Shown: positions 15,074 to 23,236, counted from the stretch's first letter. The stretch: DNA of 64,000 nt from Parasphingorhabdus sp. SCSIO 66989 (GCF_032852305.1 NZ_CP136594.1:2641501-2705500), one strand, 5' to 3'. Made by a program: numbers and translations. Notes: generated by a model from the letters alone, not told the origin.

Positions 15074-16180
15074 TCATTCACCGATTGCTAAATAATATCG
15101 GGTCGATTTTCTCTCACCCTCCCGTCGCAATGCGCCAAGCCTCACAAGGTCAGCCAGATCACGTGTCGCCGTCGCGGTGGTTGCATCGGTGATCGTGCGA
15201 TAGTTCTTTGCGCTCAAGCCGCCTGCAAAGCCGTCGGGGCCTTCGGCGAACATTCGGATAAGCGCCTTTTCCTGTCGCTCGTTTATCTGGCCGCGCAAAC
15301 GGTCAAGCAAACGCGTTTTTTCGATCAGAAAGCGAATGCGGGTAAGAGTCCGTTCCTGGGCTGCCAGCACAATATCCGCAAACCATGACAGCCAATCATC
15401 TAGCTGGTTGGACTGGCTGGCGCGCTGCAATTGCGCATAATAGTCTTTGCGATGGCGATGGATGGTTTCGGCGAGCGCGGTCAGTGTGGGTGCTTCGATT
15501 GTCTGCGCCAGCGCTTTTTCTGCAATTGCTCGACCGATACGGCCATTACCGTCCTCAAAGGGATGGATAGACTCGAACCAAAGGTGAGCAATCCCGGCGC
15601 GTGTGATCGCGGGTAAAGGCTTGGCTCCTGTGGGTGCCGTCTGGTTGAGCCATGCAATGAAGCCATGCATCTCTTGCGGTACCGCATCGGATGGAGGTGC
15701 CTCATAATGAACACGCGGCGCATGGAGAGCACCAGAAACGATCTGCATCGGATCACTCTGGGTTCGATATCGCCCGATATCGTTCAGGTCGCGCCGGCCT
15801 GCCATCAGCATGGAATGCCAATCGAACAATAACTGATCTGAGATGGGATCGTCATAGGTCTGGTAAAGGTTGGCCATCAGCTCTGCGGCCCCCGTTTCGG
15901 CAGCATTTGCACGTCGATGCTCGGCACGAATTCCCATATGCCGCGCCAGCGAAGATTGAACGCTGGCCCGATCCAGAACCTCGCCTTCAATGGCCGAACT
16001 GTCCACGGTCTCCTGTGCGATCAGCTCAATCGTCAGCGCGTCTTTTTCTTCGCCATCCGCATGAAGCATAGCGCCGACAACAACGCCCGCACCTTTCAGA
16101 AAGCGTTCTTCTGCTGCCTGTAAAGCTGCGGCATCATAGTCGAAATTCGGCCAATCCGGTTGTTGCCAGTTCCATTGCAT
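15074..16180 (-). CDS. Fic family AMP-transferase-like protein with N-terminal inhibitory helix
   Basis: This 368-residue protein starts MQWNWQQPDWPNF as in DUF4172-Fic proteins. The inhibitory motif SSAIEG (61-66) is N-terminal, which makes it a class II Fic enzyme. The catalytic loop HPFEDGNGRIGR (206-217) is intact, with His, Asp/Asn and both Arg. A winged-helix-like domain fills the C-terminal 90 residues (SAKNYRTITDATTATATRDL). Fic enzymes transfer AMP to protein hydroxyl groups; the target is unknown. The DNA-binding-like C-terminus and the palindromes at its start suggest autoregulation. Confidence 0.9.
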   Translation of the reverse strand: MQWNWQQPDWPNFDYDAAALQAAEERFLKGAGVVVGAMLHADGEEKDALTIELIAQETVDSSAIEGEVLDRASVQSSLARHMGIRAEHRRANAAETGAAELMANLYQTYDDPISDQLLFDWHSMLMAGRRDLNDIGRYRTQSDPMQIVSGALHAPRVHYEAPPSDAVPQEMHGFIAWLNQTAPTGAKPLPAITRAGIAHLWFESIHPFEDGNGRIGRAIAEKALAQTIEAPTLTALAETIHRHRKDYYAQLQRASQSNQLDDWLSWFADIVLAAQERTLTRIRFLIEKTRLLDRLRGQINERQEKALIRMFAEGPDGFAGGLSAKNYRTITDATTATATRDLADLVRLGALRREGERKSTRYYLAIGE

Positions 16181-16207
16181 GATCGATAAGGACCTTTCTT
16201 ATCGATC
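16181..16207 (-). promoter_or_regulatory. Palindrome over the fic ribosome site
   Basis: GATCGATAAG, seven bases, CTTATCGATC: perfect 10-bp arms directly before the fic ATG, with the AAAGG ribosome site in the loop. A further TTTATCGATC occurs at 16243-16252. These look like operator half-sites, or an RNA hairpin like that at the integrase start. Confidence 0.55.
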
Positions 16208-16373
16208 TTTATAACAGCATTATATGATCTATAAAACATCTATTTATCGATCAAATAATCCGCTCAAGCGATTTGCCCGAAAGGTCTTCAAGGATAGCAG
16301 ACGTCCAGTTCAATGTGCGGGCCGGTTGATGCGTTTGCGCAGCTCGGCGAAATAAGCATCGTTGGCAACCTTA

Positions 16374-17418
16374 GAGTCTTTTTCATTTAGATTGAATCTG
16401 GGGATTCCCTTTTTTCGATATTTGTGATTCAAGCTGCTGGCTGGGCAAGGAGGCCAGCAGTTATGGCACGAGCTTATTCTGACGATCTACGAGAGCGCGC
16501 AGCTGCTGCGGTGGTTTCGGGACGCAGCTGCCGAGAGGTTGCTGATTTGTTTGGTGTGAGTGTGGCCAGTGTGGTGAAGTGGTCACAGCGCCGTCGCCGG
16601 GAGGGTAGCGCTGCTGCCCGGCGCATGGGTGGTTATCGCAAGCGTCAGCTTGAGCCGCACCGGTCGTTTATCATCGAGCGGTTGCAGGCTCAGCCTGATC
16701 TGACCCTTTACCAACTGACGGCAGAACTGTCCGAGCGCGGCATCGTCACCAGCCCGGCTTCGGTTTGGCGGATGGTTCGTTCGGCCGGTCTCAGCTTCAA
16801 AAAAAAGTCTCTTCGCCATCGAGCAACTGCGGCCAAAAGTGGCGCGGCGGCGGGCACAATGGAAGAAATATCAAGGCCGACTTGATCCCAAGCGCCTCGT
16901 CTTCATCGACGAGACCTGGACCAAGACCAACATGACACCGCTACGCGGCTGGGCACCGCGCGGCAGCAAGCTGATCCCTCGTGCGCCCTTCGGCAGTTGG
17001 CGTACACTGACATTCCTTGCCGCTCTGCGCCATGATCGCATCGATGCGCCATGCGTCATTGACGGGCCAATTAACGGCCAACTCTTTACTGCTTATGTCG
17101 AGCAGTTCCTTGTGCCTACACTCTCACCTGGTGACATCGTCATCATGGACAATCTGGGTAGCCACAAGGGACAGGCCGTGCGCAGGGCAATCCGCAGTGT
17201 AGGTGCCAGACTGTTCTTCCTCCCACCCTACAGTCCAGACCTCAACCCTATCGAACAGGCCTTTGCCAAGCTGAAAACCCTGTTGCGTAAAGCCAAAGAG
17301 CGATCCGTCGAAGCAACATGGCAGCGCATCGGGAAACTGCTCGATACCTTCTCTCCGCAAGAATGCGCCAACTATCTCAGAAACTCAGGATATGCTTCAA
17401 TCTAAATGAAAAAGAGTC
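16374..17418 (+). mobile_element. IS630 family insertion sequence (1045 bp)
   Basis: The ends are perfect 23-bp inverted repeats (GAGTCTTTTTCATTTAGATT..., 16374-16396 and 17396-17418) flanked by TA on both sides (16372-16373 and 17419-17420), the target duplication typical of IS630. It holds a two-frame transposase. The element sits between fic and attR and interrupts a small minus-strand gene. Confidence 0.93.
16463..17405 (+). CDS. IS630 transposase, two frames joined at an A8 run
   Basis: The first frame (16463-16885) encodes the N-terminal helix-turn-helix part ([34 protein letters not shown]). The DDE catalytic part is in another frame, open to 17405: FIDETW (first Asp), [12 protein letters not shown] (second Asp) and [16 protein letters not shown] (Glu). 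The frames meet at AAAAAAAA (16799-16806): dropping one A gives [20 protein letters not shown], the expected family sequence. It is therefore either a one-base expansion that kills the gene or expression by slippage on the A run. The start has AAGGAGG upstream. Confidence 0.85.
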
Positions 17419-17420
17419 TA

Positions 17421-17835
17421 GTTGCGGGAGAGCGCGCGCCTTCTAGAATCAGGTTACGAAGATTCTGGCGCTCTTTCATGGCTGAAGTGGTATCGAATGT
17501 TCTCATGAAGCCTTAATACACCTCTTGGCGTAGATTGGCGATCTTGGGATTTTGCCTGACACAGAATATACGCCGTGTTATGTATCAACAACCGGGGGTT
17601 CTTTGGATAGGCTCCCCCTACCTGGTGTCGCACCAGATACCACGCGATATTTTCTAGAAAATTGGACTTCAATAAACTTCGTGATGCATGGGTAGCACAC
17701 GGGCATCAGACGCCTTTGTTTGTGTGAAAGAGCCTGAAAAGACCTGAAACGGTTTGATACCCCAAAGAGTCCGAATTTCAAGAAATTATGGAGAATATGC
17801 GTCTATTTTCAATGGCTTGATTGGACTTGAAGTGC
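17421..17835. other. Gene-poor stretch before attR
   Basis: About 415 bases. The first 86 belong to the interrupted antitoxin-like fragment. In the rest no frame has a ribosome site or a recognisable family, although the region just upstream of the fragment may encode its degraded N-terminus. Confidence 0.5.
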
Positions 17836-17890
17836 GACTTTTAATCAGTAGGTCGCTGGTTCGAACCCAGCAGGGCTCACCATATTTTTC
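17836..17890 (+). repeat. attR, 55-bp tRNA-Lys 3' fragment
   Basis: Perfect copy of 6100-6154: the tRNA-Lys 3' part from the anticodon stem through CCA and TATTTTTC. The acceptor 5' strand and D-arm are absent, so this is not a functional tRNA. It marks the right end of the island. Confidence 0.95.
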
Positions 17891-17927
17891 GTGATTTTTG
17901 ACATTGCTGAGATGATGTCTCGACTGT

Positions 17928-18233
17928 CTAGATTGACTTCGCATCAATAGGGAATGTGCGCGCATATCCACCTGGGTGCCAGGCAAATAGCTTGATGTCA
18001 GACCGCATCCCCGCCTTGAAAAAAGGGTCGTCTTCAACAAAGGCTTTGGCTGCTTCCCAATCCTCGGCTTCAAATAGCATGATCGAACCCTCAGGTTTTT
18101 CGCTGTCAGTATCAAATGTAGGGCCTGCCGCAAGCAATTGAGCGCTCTTCTGTTTCAGATAGGCGCGATGCGCGTCGCGTTCTTCATCCGTTGGTGTTTT
18201 GTCAGACATGGTTGTTTTGGCGCAGAAGAACAT
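17928..18233 (-). CDS. YciI-like protein
   Basis: This 101-residue protein has the ferredoxin-like YCII fold pattern: MFFCAKTTMSD, then RDAHRAYLKQKSAQLLAAGP, SIMLFEAEDWEAAKAFVEDDPF and a C-terminal strand IKLFAWHPGGYA. The conserved Asp-His pair of the family is replaced in part here (RDAHRAYL keeps the His). Roles range from dehalogenase-like to unknown. It is the last gene of the minus-strand operon that starts at 21166 and the first chromosomal gene outside attR. Confidence 0.75.
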   Translation of the reverse strand: MFFCAKTTMSDKTPTDEERDAHRAYLKQKSAQLLAAGPTFDTDSEKPEGSIMLFEAEDWEAAKAFVEDDPFFKAGMRSDIKLFAWHPGGYARTFPIDAKSI

Positions 18234-18280
18234 GCATTTTCTCCATTAATACAAAAGATGAAAACGGTAGGCGGCTACCA

Positions 18281-19030
18281 TTAAAAACAGCTTCCGGCTC
18301 TGCCATTGCTGCCTTCCATATATTGAATGCCGTCATACATGCGGTGCACTTCCTGATGGCGTGTGCGCATCCACGGCAATTGCTTGATCATGTCCCAGAT
18401 GCTCAACCATCCGGACTTTTCCCACAGCCAGGGGAAGATTTTGGTGGGCTTGAAATTGGGCATGTTATGCTCACCGAGCTTTGCGACTTCAGCATCAAGA
18501 TCGTTGGCTTCCAGCAATGTCTCCAAGACATCGACATGATTCCAGTCAGACCGATAGCGGACAATACCCTCTTCATCGATCAGCCAGAGCGAGTTGGGGA
18601 ACTCGCCCCATTGGCGATGTGCCGTACCGACTACATCGTCAATCATTACGATGCGGTTTTGCGCGAGAAGCGGTTCAACAAGCCGCGCCGTTTCCAGTTT
18701 ATGTGCATCATCACGATGCGCCGGAAATTTCGGCGCAGGATGCGCCTCGCGGGTATAAAGCAGAAGGAAAACCGTGTTCGGATCATCAGCGTAACGATCA
18801 GCAACCCGGTTCATCGGATCAATATTCCCGCCAAACATTGGGCAGGTCATGCTTCCCGTTTCTAGAACAATACGCTTACCCTTGAAATCCGAGAGCCGCA
18901 CCGCGCTGCCGTCAAAACGGCGCGCGGTAAAATCTGTCGCACACTCACCTATTTTCGGCGAATGCAACGCGAACGGGATCGGGCCATAAACCTTATTGTC
19001 AAATCTCTCATAATTATAGCTATTCGCCAT
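18281..19030 (-). CDS. Iodothyronine deiodinase-like thioredoxin-fold protein
   Basis: This 249-residue thioredoxin-fold protein has the deiodinase active-site block GSMTCPMF (59-66), with Cys63 where vertebrate enzymes carry selenocysteine, and the family block LLYTREAHP (90-98) that matches YIEEAH of deiodinases. A redoxin-like end follows (PNSLWLIDEEGIVRYRS). Deiodinases remove halogen from aromatic iodo compounds by thiol chemistry; bacterial homologues are mostly uncharacterised. It lies in an operon with a metallo-beta-lactamase fold protein, an NTF2-like protein and a peroxiredoxin-like protein, so reductive dehalogenation or peroxide chemistry are both possible. Confidence 0.75.
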   Translation of the reverse strand: MANSYNYERFDNKVYGPIPFALHSPKIGECATDFTARRFDGSAVRLSDFKGKRIVLETGSMTCPMFGGNIDPMNRVADRYADDPNTVFLLLYTREAHPAPKFPAHRDDAHKLETARLVEPLLAQNRIVMIDDVVGTAHRQWGEFPNSLWLIDEEGIVRYRSDWNHVDVLETLLEANDLDAEVAKLGEHNMPNFKPTKIFPWLWEKSGWLSIWDMIKQLPWMRTRHQEVHRMYDGIQYMEGSNGRAGSCF

Positions 19031-19045
19031 TGCCGGTCTCGATCG

Positions 19046-20164
19046 CTAAAGGGGTTCAATCATATCTTGGTCAACGCCAGTCTCGCCCGGGATCAGGGTA
19101 AACACCAAGCCATCTTCGGCCAGGAGCACATTGCCCGGCATACCGCGCAGAAAGACCCGTTGCATCAGCCATTGATCGGGAGGCGGAGCGAGATGATACA
19201 TGACCAGTTTGCGAACCTTGGTATTGTGCGCAATCTCGCCAAAATCCTCGGCAGCGCTATGATAATCCCCCGCCTTTGACATGACGTATGATATGCGCTC
19301 GTCCGACTTGCGCGCAGCAGCCTCGGCCATCAGCCGTGACAGGCGCGCCGATTGCGCTTCGTGGAAGAGAATATCGGCATTCCGAGCGAGCCTTTCCAAT
19401 GTCGCCGATCGCCGCGTGTCGCCCGAAACAAGAACGGTGCGATCCCCATAGTGAATACGATATCCAAAGGCAGGCTCAACCGGTGAATGATCGACCAGAA
19501 AGGCCTCAACGACCAGCTTGCCCTTGCGATAAACTTCAACCGTATCTCCGGGCCGTGGTTCAGCGGCATGGGCAAGCATCAAAGCACCGCGCATAGGCAG
19601 AAACCGCTCTGTGCCATATGTATTGCGATACCCATAATCGAGACCCAGGGCTTGATTATAGCCTTTGACAACGCGATCCACACCGACCGGTCCATGGACA
19701 TGGAGCGGCTCTCTTCGCCCCCAAATCCAACCCTGCACATTGGCTTCATCCAGGTCGCCCAGATGGTCGGAGTGAAAATGTGTCAGAAAAACGCGCGAAA
19801 TATGCTGCGCGCCCAAGCCCCAATTCTCAATGTTGCGGATCGCGCCTGCGCCGACATCGAATAGAAGAATCTCTCCGTCAGCGATGACACCGATACAGGT
19901 TTTTGCACGGTCCCATGTGGCGATCGGCGACGAGCTGCCGCAGACAAAAGCACGAAGGCCACTATTATCCGCTATATAGGGATGAACCTTGCCTAATCGG
20001 CTTTCCGCCAATGAACGCAATGGCCTGTCGAGTATCGGGTCTGCTGTGTAAAGAAGATAGCCAGCCACACCGAGCAAAATGAGTAAGATGAAAGCGATAA
20101 GCCGACGAATGGGATGCTTACTTTTCTTGGCGCGATACCGCTTGCTGTCTTCGGCATAGGACAT
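19046..20164 (-). CDS. Metallo-beta-lactamase fold hydrolase, membrane-anchored
   Basis: This 372-residue protein has a basic N-terminus and one membrane helix (about 20-40), then an RNase Z/arylsulfatase-like metallo-beta-lactamase domain: THFHSDHLGD (128-137), the Asp ligand in VLVSGDTRRS, and a late YHLAPPP His. The catalytic domain should face the periplasm. The AtsA/RNase Z-like shape suggests phosphodiester, sulfate ester or lactone hydrolysis, but the substrate is not known. It sits 15 bases upstream of the deiodinase-like gene on the same strand. Confidence 0.82.
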   Translation of the reverse strand: MSYAEDSKRYRAKKSKHPIRRLIAFILLILLGVAGYLLYTADPILDRPLRSLAESRLGKVHPYIADNSGLRAFVCGSSSPIATWDRAKTCIGVIADGEILLFDVGAGAIRNIENWGLGAQHISRVFLTHFHSDHLGDLDEANVQGWIWGRREPLHVHGPVGVDRVVKGYNQALGLDYGYRNTYGTERFLPMRGALMLAHAAEPRPGDTVEVYRKGKLVVEAFLVDHSPVEPAFGYRIHYGDRTVLVSGDTRRSATLERLARNADILFHEAQSARLSRLMAEAAARKSDERISYVMSKAGDYHSAAEDFGEIAHNTKVRKLVMYHLAPPPDQWLMQRVFLRGMPGNVLLAEDGLVFTLIPGETGVDQDMIEPL

Positions 20165-20252
20165 GCCAGAAGCTTAGCGACGCGACCCGACCATTAAAGC
20201 GTCAACGCCATGCCAGAACGGTATCAGCCGCAGAGCTGGGCACAGCAGCGCC

Positions 20253-20630
20253 TCATAATGCGCGATCGCTGCTATAGACCTTTACCCACGCGAATTGCCT
20301 GCCTTCGAACCGCCAGAAATTGACATTGTGCATTGTCATTGGCGGTCGATCCTTGGGATAGGCCATTGCCTTAAACGATGCGCAAAGCGTGCCCGTCTCG
20401 GTGTCGGCAGCGACCTCCAATATTTCACGGTCAATCCGCTCATGGCGCGCAAACACGCCAGCATACATGTCCGCTATTTGCTTATGGCCGGTGAAAACAC
20501 GACCACTGGGATAAAGCGTAAAGCTGGCATCGGGTCGAAAAAAGCCAAGTGTCTCTTTTATGCTGTCCTTGTCGATGGTTGCGAAATACTGGTCTATCGC
20601 GATCCGAACCATGGCCGCACGTGACAGCAT
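20253..20630 (-). CDS. NTF2-like (SnoaL-like) protein
   Basis: This protein of about 125 residues has the NTF2-like cone pattern: a first helix (VRIAIDQYFATIDKD), FRPDASFTLYPSGRVFTG, then beta strands ending NFWRFEGRQFAWVKVYSS. The family includes ring isomerases, hydrolases and binding proteins of aromatic and polyketide pathways; no specific role can be assigned. A TTG nine bases upstream overlaps the previous stop; the ATG at 20630 or a second at 20612 is more likely. It follows the peroxiredoxin-like gene directly. Confidence 0.7.
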   Translation of the reverse strand: MLSRAAMVRIAIDQYFATIDKDSIKETLGFFRPDASFTLYPSGRVFTGHKQIADMYAGVFARHERIDREILEVAADTETGTLCASFKAMAYPKDRPPMTMHNVNFWRFEGRQFAWVKVYSSDRAL

Positions 20631-20635
20631 CGGTA

Positions 20636-21166
20636 TCAAACCACTGAACCGCGCGGCGGATAATCACGCGCCAGCATCGCATCAAATCCTTCCAGAATAT
20701 CCGCAGCATGCACGCGGTTAAAGGGGTTGGTGCCATAAACCGCGCTGTAAATCTGCCAGTTGCGGCTGTCGACCATGATGATCGCTGGCTCGCTGAAGCG
20801 GCGCGGTTCACGCTCATTGATGGAATCGGTAAGATAAAGCCCCCAGCTACGCGCTTGTTCCTCGCTCAGGCCATAGCCCACATCCAGACCCTCCAGACCC
20901 CATTGGGACACCGCGCTCTCTGCGCGTTGCCGTTCGTCCATGGATATCGCCACGCACGCGACACCACGATCCGCAAAGCGCGCCAACTTGTTCTTGATAT
21001 CAATAACATGCAGCTTACACCGTGGGCAGTGCAAGCCGCGATAAAAATCGATCAAGACCATGCGTTCGGCGGTGGATTCGCGCAAAGACCAATGGCCACC
21101 CCCCACCCTATCCAGCATCAGATCAGGCGATGGTTGACCCGGTAGTAGCGTTGTATGCGTCGTCAT
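20636..21166 (-). CDS. Peroxiredoxin-like (AhpC/TSA) protein
   Basis: The 176-residue protein starts MTTHTTLLPGQPSPDL and has FYRGLHCPRCKLH (41-53) with Cys47 and Cys50 at the thioredoxin-fold active site, followed by VACVAISMDE and AIIMVDSR. This is the redoxin/AhpC pattern of thiol peroxidases that take a CxxC form. It is the first gene of a five-gene minus-strand operon facing the AraC regulator. The longer frame from 21208 has no ribosome site and adds an unlikely N-terminus. Confidence 0.8.
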   Translation of the reverse strand: MTTHTTLLPGQPSPDLMLDRVGGGHWSLRESTAERMVLIDFYRGLHCPRCKLHVIDIKNKLARFADRGVACVAISMDERQRAESAVSQWGLEGLDVGYGLSEEQARSWGLYLTDSINEREPRRFSEPAIIMVDSRNWQIYSAVYGTNPFNRVHAADILEGFDAMLARDYPPRGSVV

Positions 21167-21254
21167 ACAGTAGAGCCCTTCAGCAATGCCTAGATTTAGC
21201 GGCAGCAAGACCCATGTTCGACATGGCTCTGTGCGCTCACAACATACTGTAAAG

Positions 21255-21295
21255 ACCTTCTATGCGTGACGTGCTATACGGTCTAATACCTTCTA
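21255..21295. promoter_or_regulatory. Direct repeat in the AraC divergent promoter region
   Basis: ACCTTCTA occurs at 21255-21262 and again at 21288-21295, 33 bases apart (three helix turns), between the divergent operon at 21166 and the AraC gene at 21308. Same-face direct repeats of this spacing are the usual sites for AraC-type activators. Confidence 0.35.
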
Positions 21296-21307
21296 AAAAC
21301 ACCCAAT

Positions 21308-22219
21308 ATGCAAGAAAGGTATTGTTTGCCGGGTCCAGAATCCAAACGGGTGCCATCAGTCCGCGTCCCCTTTATCGATGCCGGAGACATGCTGCTTGAA
21401 TCGAATGTGTCCTACGAGGTTCCGGCACAGCCTTTCTCGGCCCTCTATATTCCACTTAGCGATGAGTTGCTTTTCACTGTGGGAGAAGAGAAAGTAGCTG
21501 CCACGGTTGACGATATCATGGCCATCCCGCGCGGCACCGCACATTCACTGCGCTTGCCCGGAGCCAGACCGACCCGTCGAGGACGGCTAGAACCACCATT
21601 TGAAACCACGCCACAAAAAAGTGGCACGTTGTCGCGGCTCTTCTGCTGTCGCGTGCCCACAACAGCCAATCCGTTGCCTGATATTGTGCCGGATATCATT
21701 CATTACAAACCTGAAAGGCAACGCGAATGCGGTCGACTGGACCTTCTGCTCAGCCTGATCCGGCATCACGCTCTTAACGCATCAACAAACAGGCAGGCGA
21801 AGTTGAGGCGGCTTGCTGAAGTTGCGGCGGGTATCTTTCTTGAAGGCGTTATCTCAGATTATGAAAGTGCTGGGCTAAGCATGGCTAATGCTGCTTCCGA
21901 TCCACAGATTCGGCGTGCTATCAACAAGATACACGAGAATCCGGAAGCTTTGCTCAGCCTTCAGGATTTGGCGACAACGGCCGGGCTTTCTCGGTCCAGT
22001 TTCTCGGAGCGCTTCCGTACGGCAACCGGCAAAAGTCCCATGGCTTATGTGTCTGACCATCGGCTCGGGCTTGCCGCCAGACTGCTGTCAAAGGACCAGA
22101 TAACCGTATCGCAGGCGGCAGTGGCCGTCGGATATGAAACTGACTCCGCTTTCGCCAAAGCCTTTCGCAAGCGCTATGGGGTGAGCCCGGCTGTATATCG
22201 CAGGCGGGCAGAACCCTAG
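21308..22219 (+). CDS. AraC family transcriptional regulator
   Basis: This 303-residue regulator has an N-terminal cupin-like sensor (about 20-150, AraC-binding type, with ALYIPLSDELLFTVG and DDIMAIPRGTAHSLRLPG) and a C-terminal double helix-turn-helix (about 200-300; LSLQDLATTAGLSRSSFSER and AVAVGYETDSAFAKAFRKRYG). It is divergent from the peroxiredoxin-deiodinase operon, which it probably controls, and converges on the VanB-type reductase gene with only nine bases between the stops. A small-molecule inducer is likely, perhaps the pathway substrate. Confidence 0.9.
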   Translation: MQERYCLPGPESKRVPSVRVPFIDAGDMLLESNVSYEVPAQPFSALYIPLSDELLFTVGEEKVAATVDDIMAIPRGTAHSLRLPGARPTRRGRLEPPFETTPQKSGTLSRLFCCRVPTTANPLPDIVPDIIHYKPERQRECGRLDLLLSLIRHHALNASTNRQAKLRRLAEVAAGIFLEGVISDYESAGLSMANAASDPQIRRAINKIHENPEALLSLQDLATTAGLSRSSFSERFRTATGKSPMAYVSDHRLGLAARLLSKDQITVSQAAVAVGYETDSAFAKAFRKRYGVSPAVYRRRAEP

Positions 22220-22228
22220 CGCTAGCTG

Positions 22229-23197
22229 CTATAAATCAAGCACTATTGTACAGCCCGGCTTGCCGCGCGATACGCATACCGCCATAGCGCTGTTGGCAGC
22301 CTTTTCCTCATCATAAAGACAGGCGTCGCGGTGGATGATGTCACCGGAAACGACATCGGTAATGCAGGTGCCGCATACGCCTTCCAGACAGGAAGAGTCT
22401 CGCGACACCCCCAGTTCATTAATCATTTCGAGGATCGACTTGTCTTCAGGGACCGAGAAGCTCTTGCCCGAGCGGGCCAGTTCGACAGTAAAGCTGCCGC
22501 TGTCCTCGGCTGACAGTTCTTCCACGGTATTTTCAAACCGTTCGGTACGTAGTCTTTCCATGCCCCAGTCGCTTGTCAGCTGTGCCAGTTCGTCAAGCAT
22601 GCGGCCCGGGCCACAGGCATAAAGCTGCACTCCGCTCGGCATTCCTGCAATATAGTCTGCAAGATCAAGCCGCGCGGCATTGGGACCTTGGCTTAGATGA
22701 TAGCGCACCCTGCCCGCGAATTCCGGTCTGGACAGAAAATCGCGAAATGGAATGGTACTCTCGCTGCGCGCACAAATGTCGAGCATGAATGGCTTACCCA
22801 GTTCGGCAAGTTCTATCGCCATATGCAAGATCGGGGTTAGCCCTATGCCGCCCGCCAGCAGATGATAGGCATCACGGCCATGATCGAGCGCAAATGTGTT
22901 ACGCGGCGCAGATATGGAAAGCGTATCACCTGTTTGTATCTTGTCGCACAGCTCACGCGAACCGCCTTCACCCGTCTCTTCGCGCAGCACCGCGATGGAG
23001 AGCTGATGCGGAACGTCGCGTTTCAGGCCAGTCAGCGAGTATTGCCGCACCAGACCGCTGGGAAGGTGAACGTCGATATGCGCGCCGGCCATGCGCGAAA
23101 TGGCCTTGCCACCCTGTGCCGCTTCCAGAGTGAAAGCATATGTATTTTCGGCCACGGCTTCCTTGGCAACCACATTAGCTTGCAAAAGATCGGACAC
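22229..23197 (-). CDS. VanB/phthalate dioxygenase reductase-type oxidoreductase
   Basis: The 322-residue protein has an FMN-binding barrel (VRQYSLTG), an NAD domain (LLAGGIGLTPILHMA) and a C-terminal plant-type 2Fe-2S domain (DSSCLEGVCGTC ... DACL). This order (flavin, NAD, ferredoxin at the end) is that of class IA reductases, which pass electrons from NADH to a Rieske oxygenase. The likely partner is the Rieske protein at 26004, beyond the TonB receptor. The cysteine spacing of the cluster is complete. Confidence 0.9.
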   Translation of the reverse strand: MSDLLQANVVAKEAVAENTYAFTLEAAQGGKAISRMAGAHIDVHLPSGLVRQYSLTGLKRDVPHQLSIAVLREETGEGGSRELCDKIQTGDTLSISAPRNTFALDHGRDAYHLLAGGIGLTPILHMAIELAELGKPFMLDICARSESTIPFRDFLSRPEFAGRVRYHLSQGPNAARLDLADYIAGMPSGVQLYACGPGRMLDELAQLTSDWGMERLRTERFENTVEELSAEDSGSFTVELARSGKSFSVPEDKSILEMINELGVSRDSSCLEGVCGTCITDVVSGDIIHRDACLYDEEKAANSAMAVCVSRGKPGCTIVLDL

Positions 23198-23236
23198 GAT
23201 ACAGTTCTCTCCGCTAATCTTGACAAAAGGCCCGGT

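Larger units (their letters stand above)
16310..17506 (-). pseudogene. Antitoxin-like (ParD-like) gene fragment split by IS630
   Basis: Reading the minus strand 17506-17421, skipping the IS and one TA copy, and continuing 16373-16310 gives an open 50-codon frame ending in TGA. Its C-terminal half reads NLRNLILEGARSP and then DAYFAELRKRI, the pattern of the C-terminal tail of ParD-type antitoxins. The N-terminal ribbon-helix-helix part is missing or lies in another frame upstream (GVLRLHENI is seen there), so the gene was probably already decayed. No toxin gene is visible nearby. The family call is tentative; the restored frame is seen directly. Confidence 0.5.
6100..17890. mobile_element. Integrated phage-satellite-like genomic island at tRNA-Lys (about 11.7 kb)
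   Basis: Bounded by perfect 55-bp repeats of the tRNA-Lys 3' end, one of them within the intact tRNA. Inside are a P4-type integrase, an AlpA-like DNA-binding protein, a primase/AAA ATPase, several small island-type hypothetical genes, a Fic protein, an IS630 copy and an AT-rich methyltransferase/GHKL pair next to attL. No capsid, portal, terminase, conjugation or mobilisation gene is visible. Integrase, AlpA and primase/ATPase without structural genes is the layout of P4-like or PICI-like satellites, though whether it can excise is unknown. Confidence 0.9.

Noticed and set aside
16790-16840. Programmed -1 frameshift in the IS630 transposase
   Set aside because: A -1 shift leads into the third frame, not the one with the DDE part. 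Only dropping one base (or shifting +1) joins them.
17836-17890. A second tRNA-Lys
   Set aside because: Only the 3' part is there; the acceptor 5' strand and D-arm are missing. It is the att repeat.
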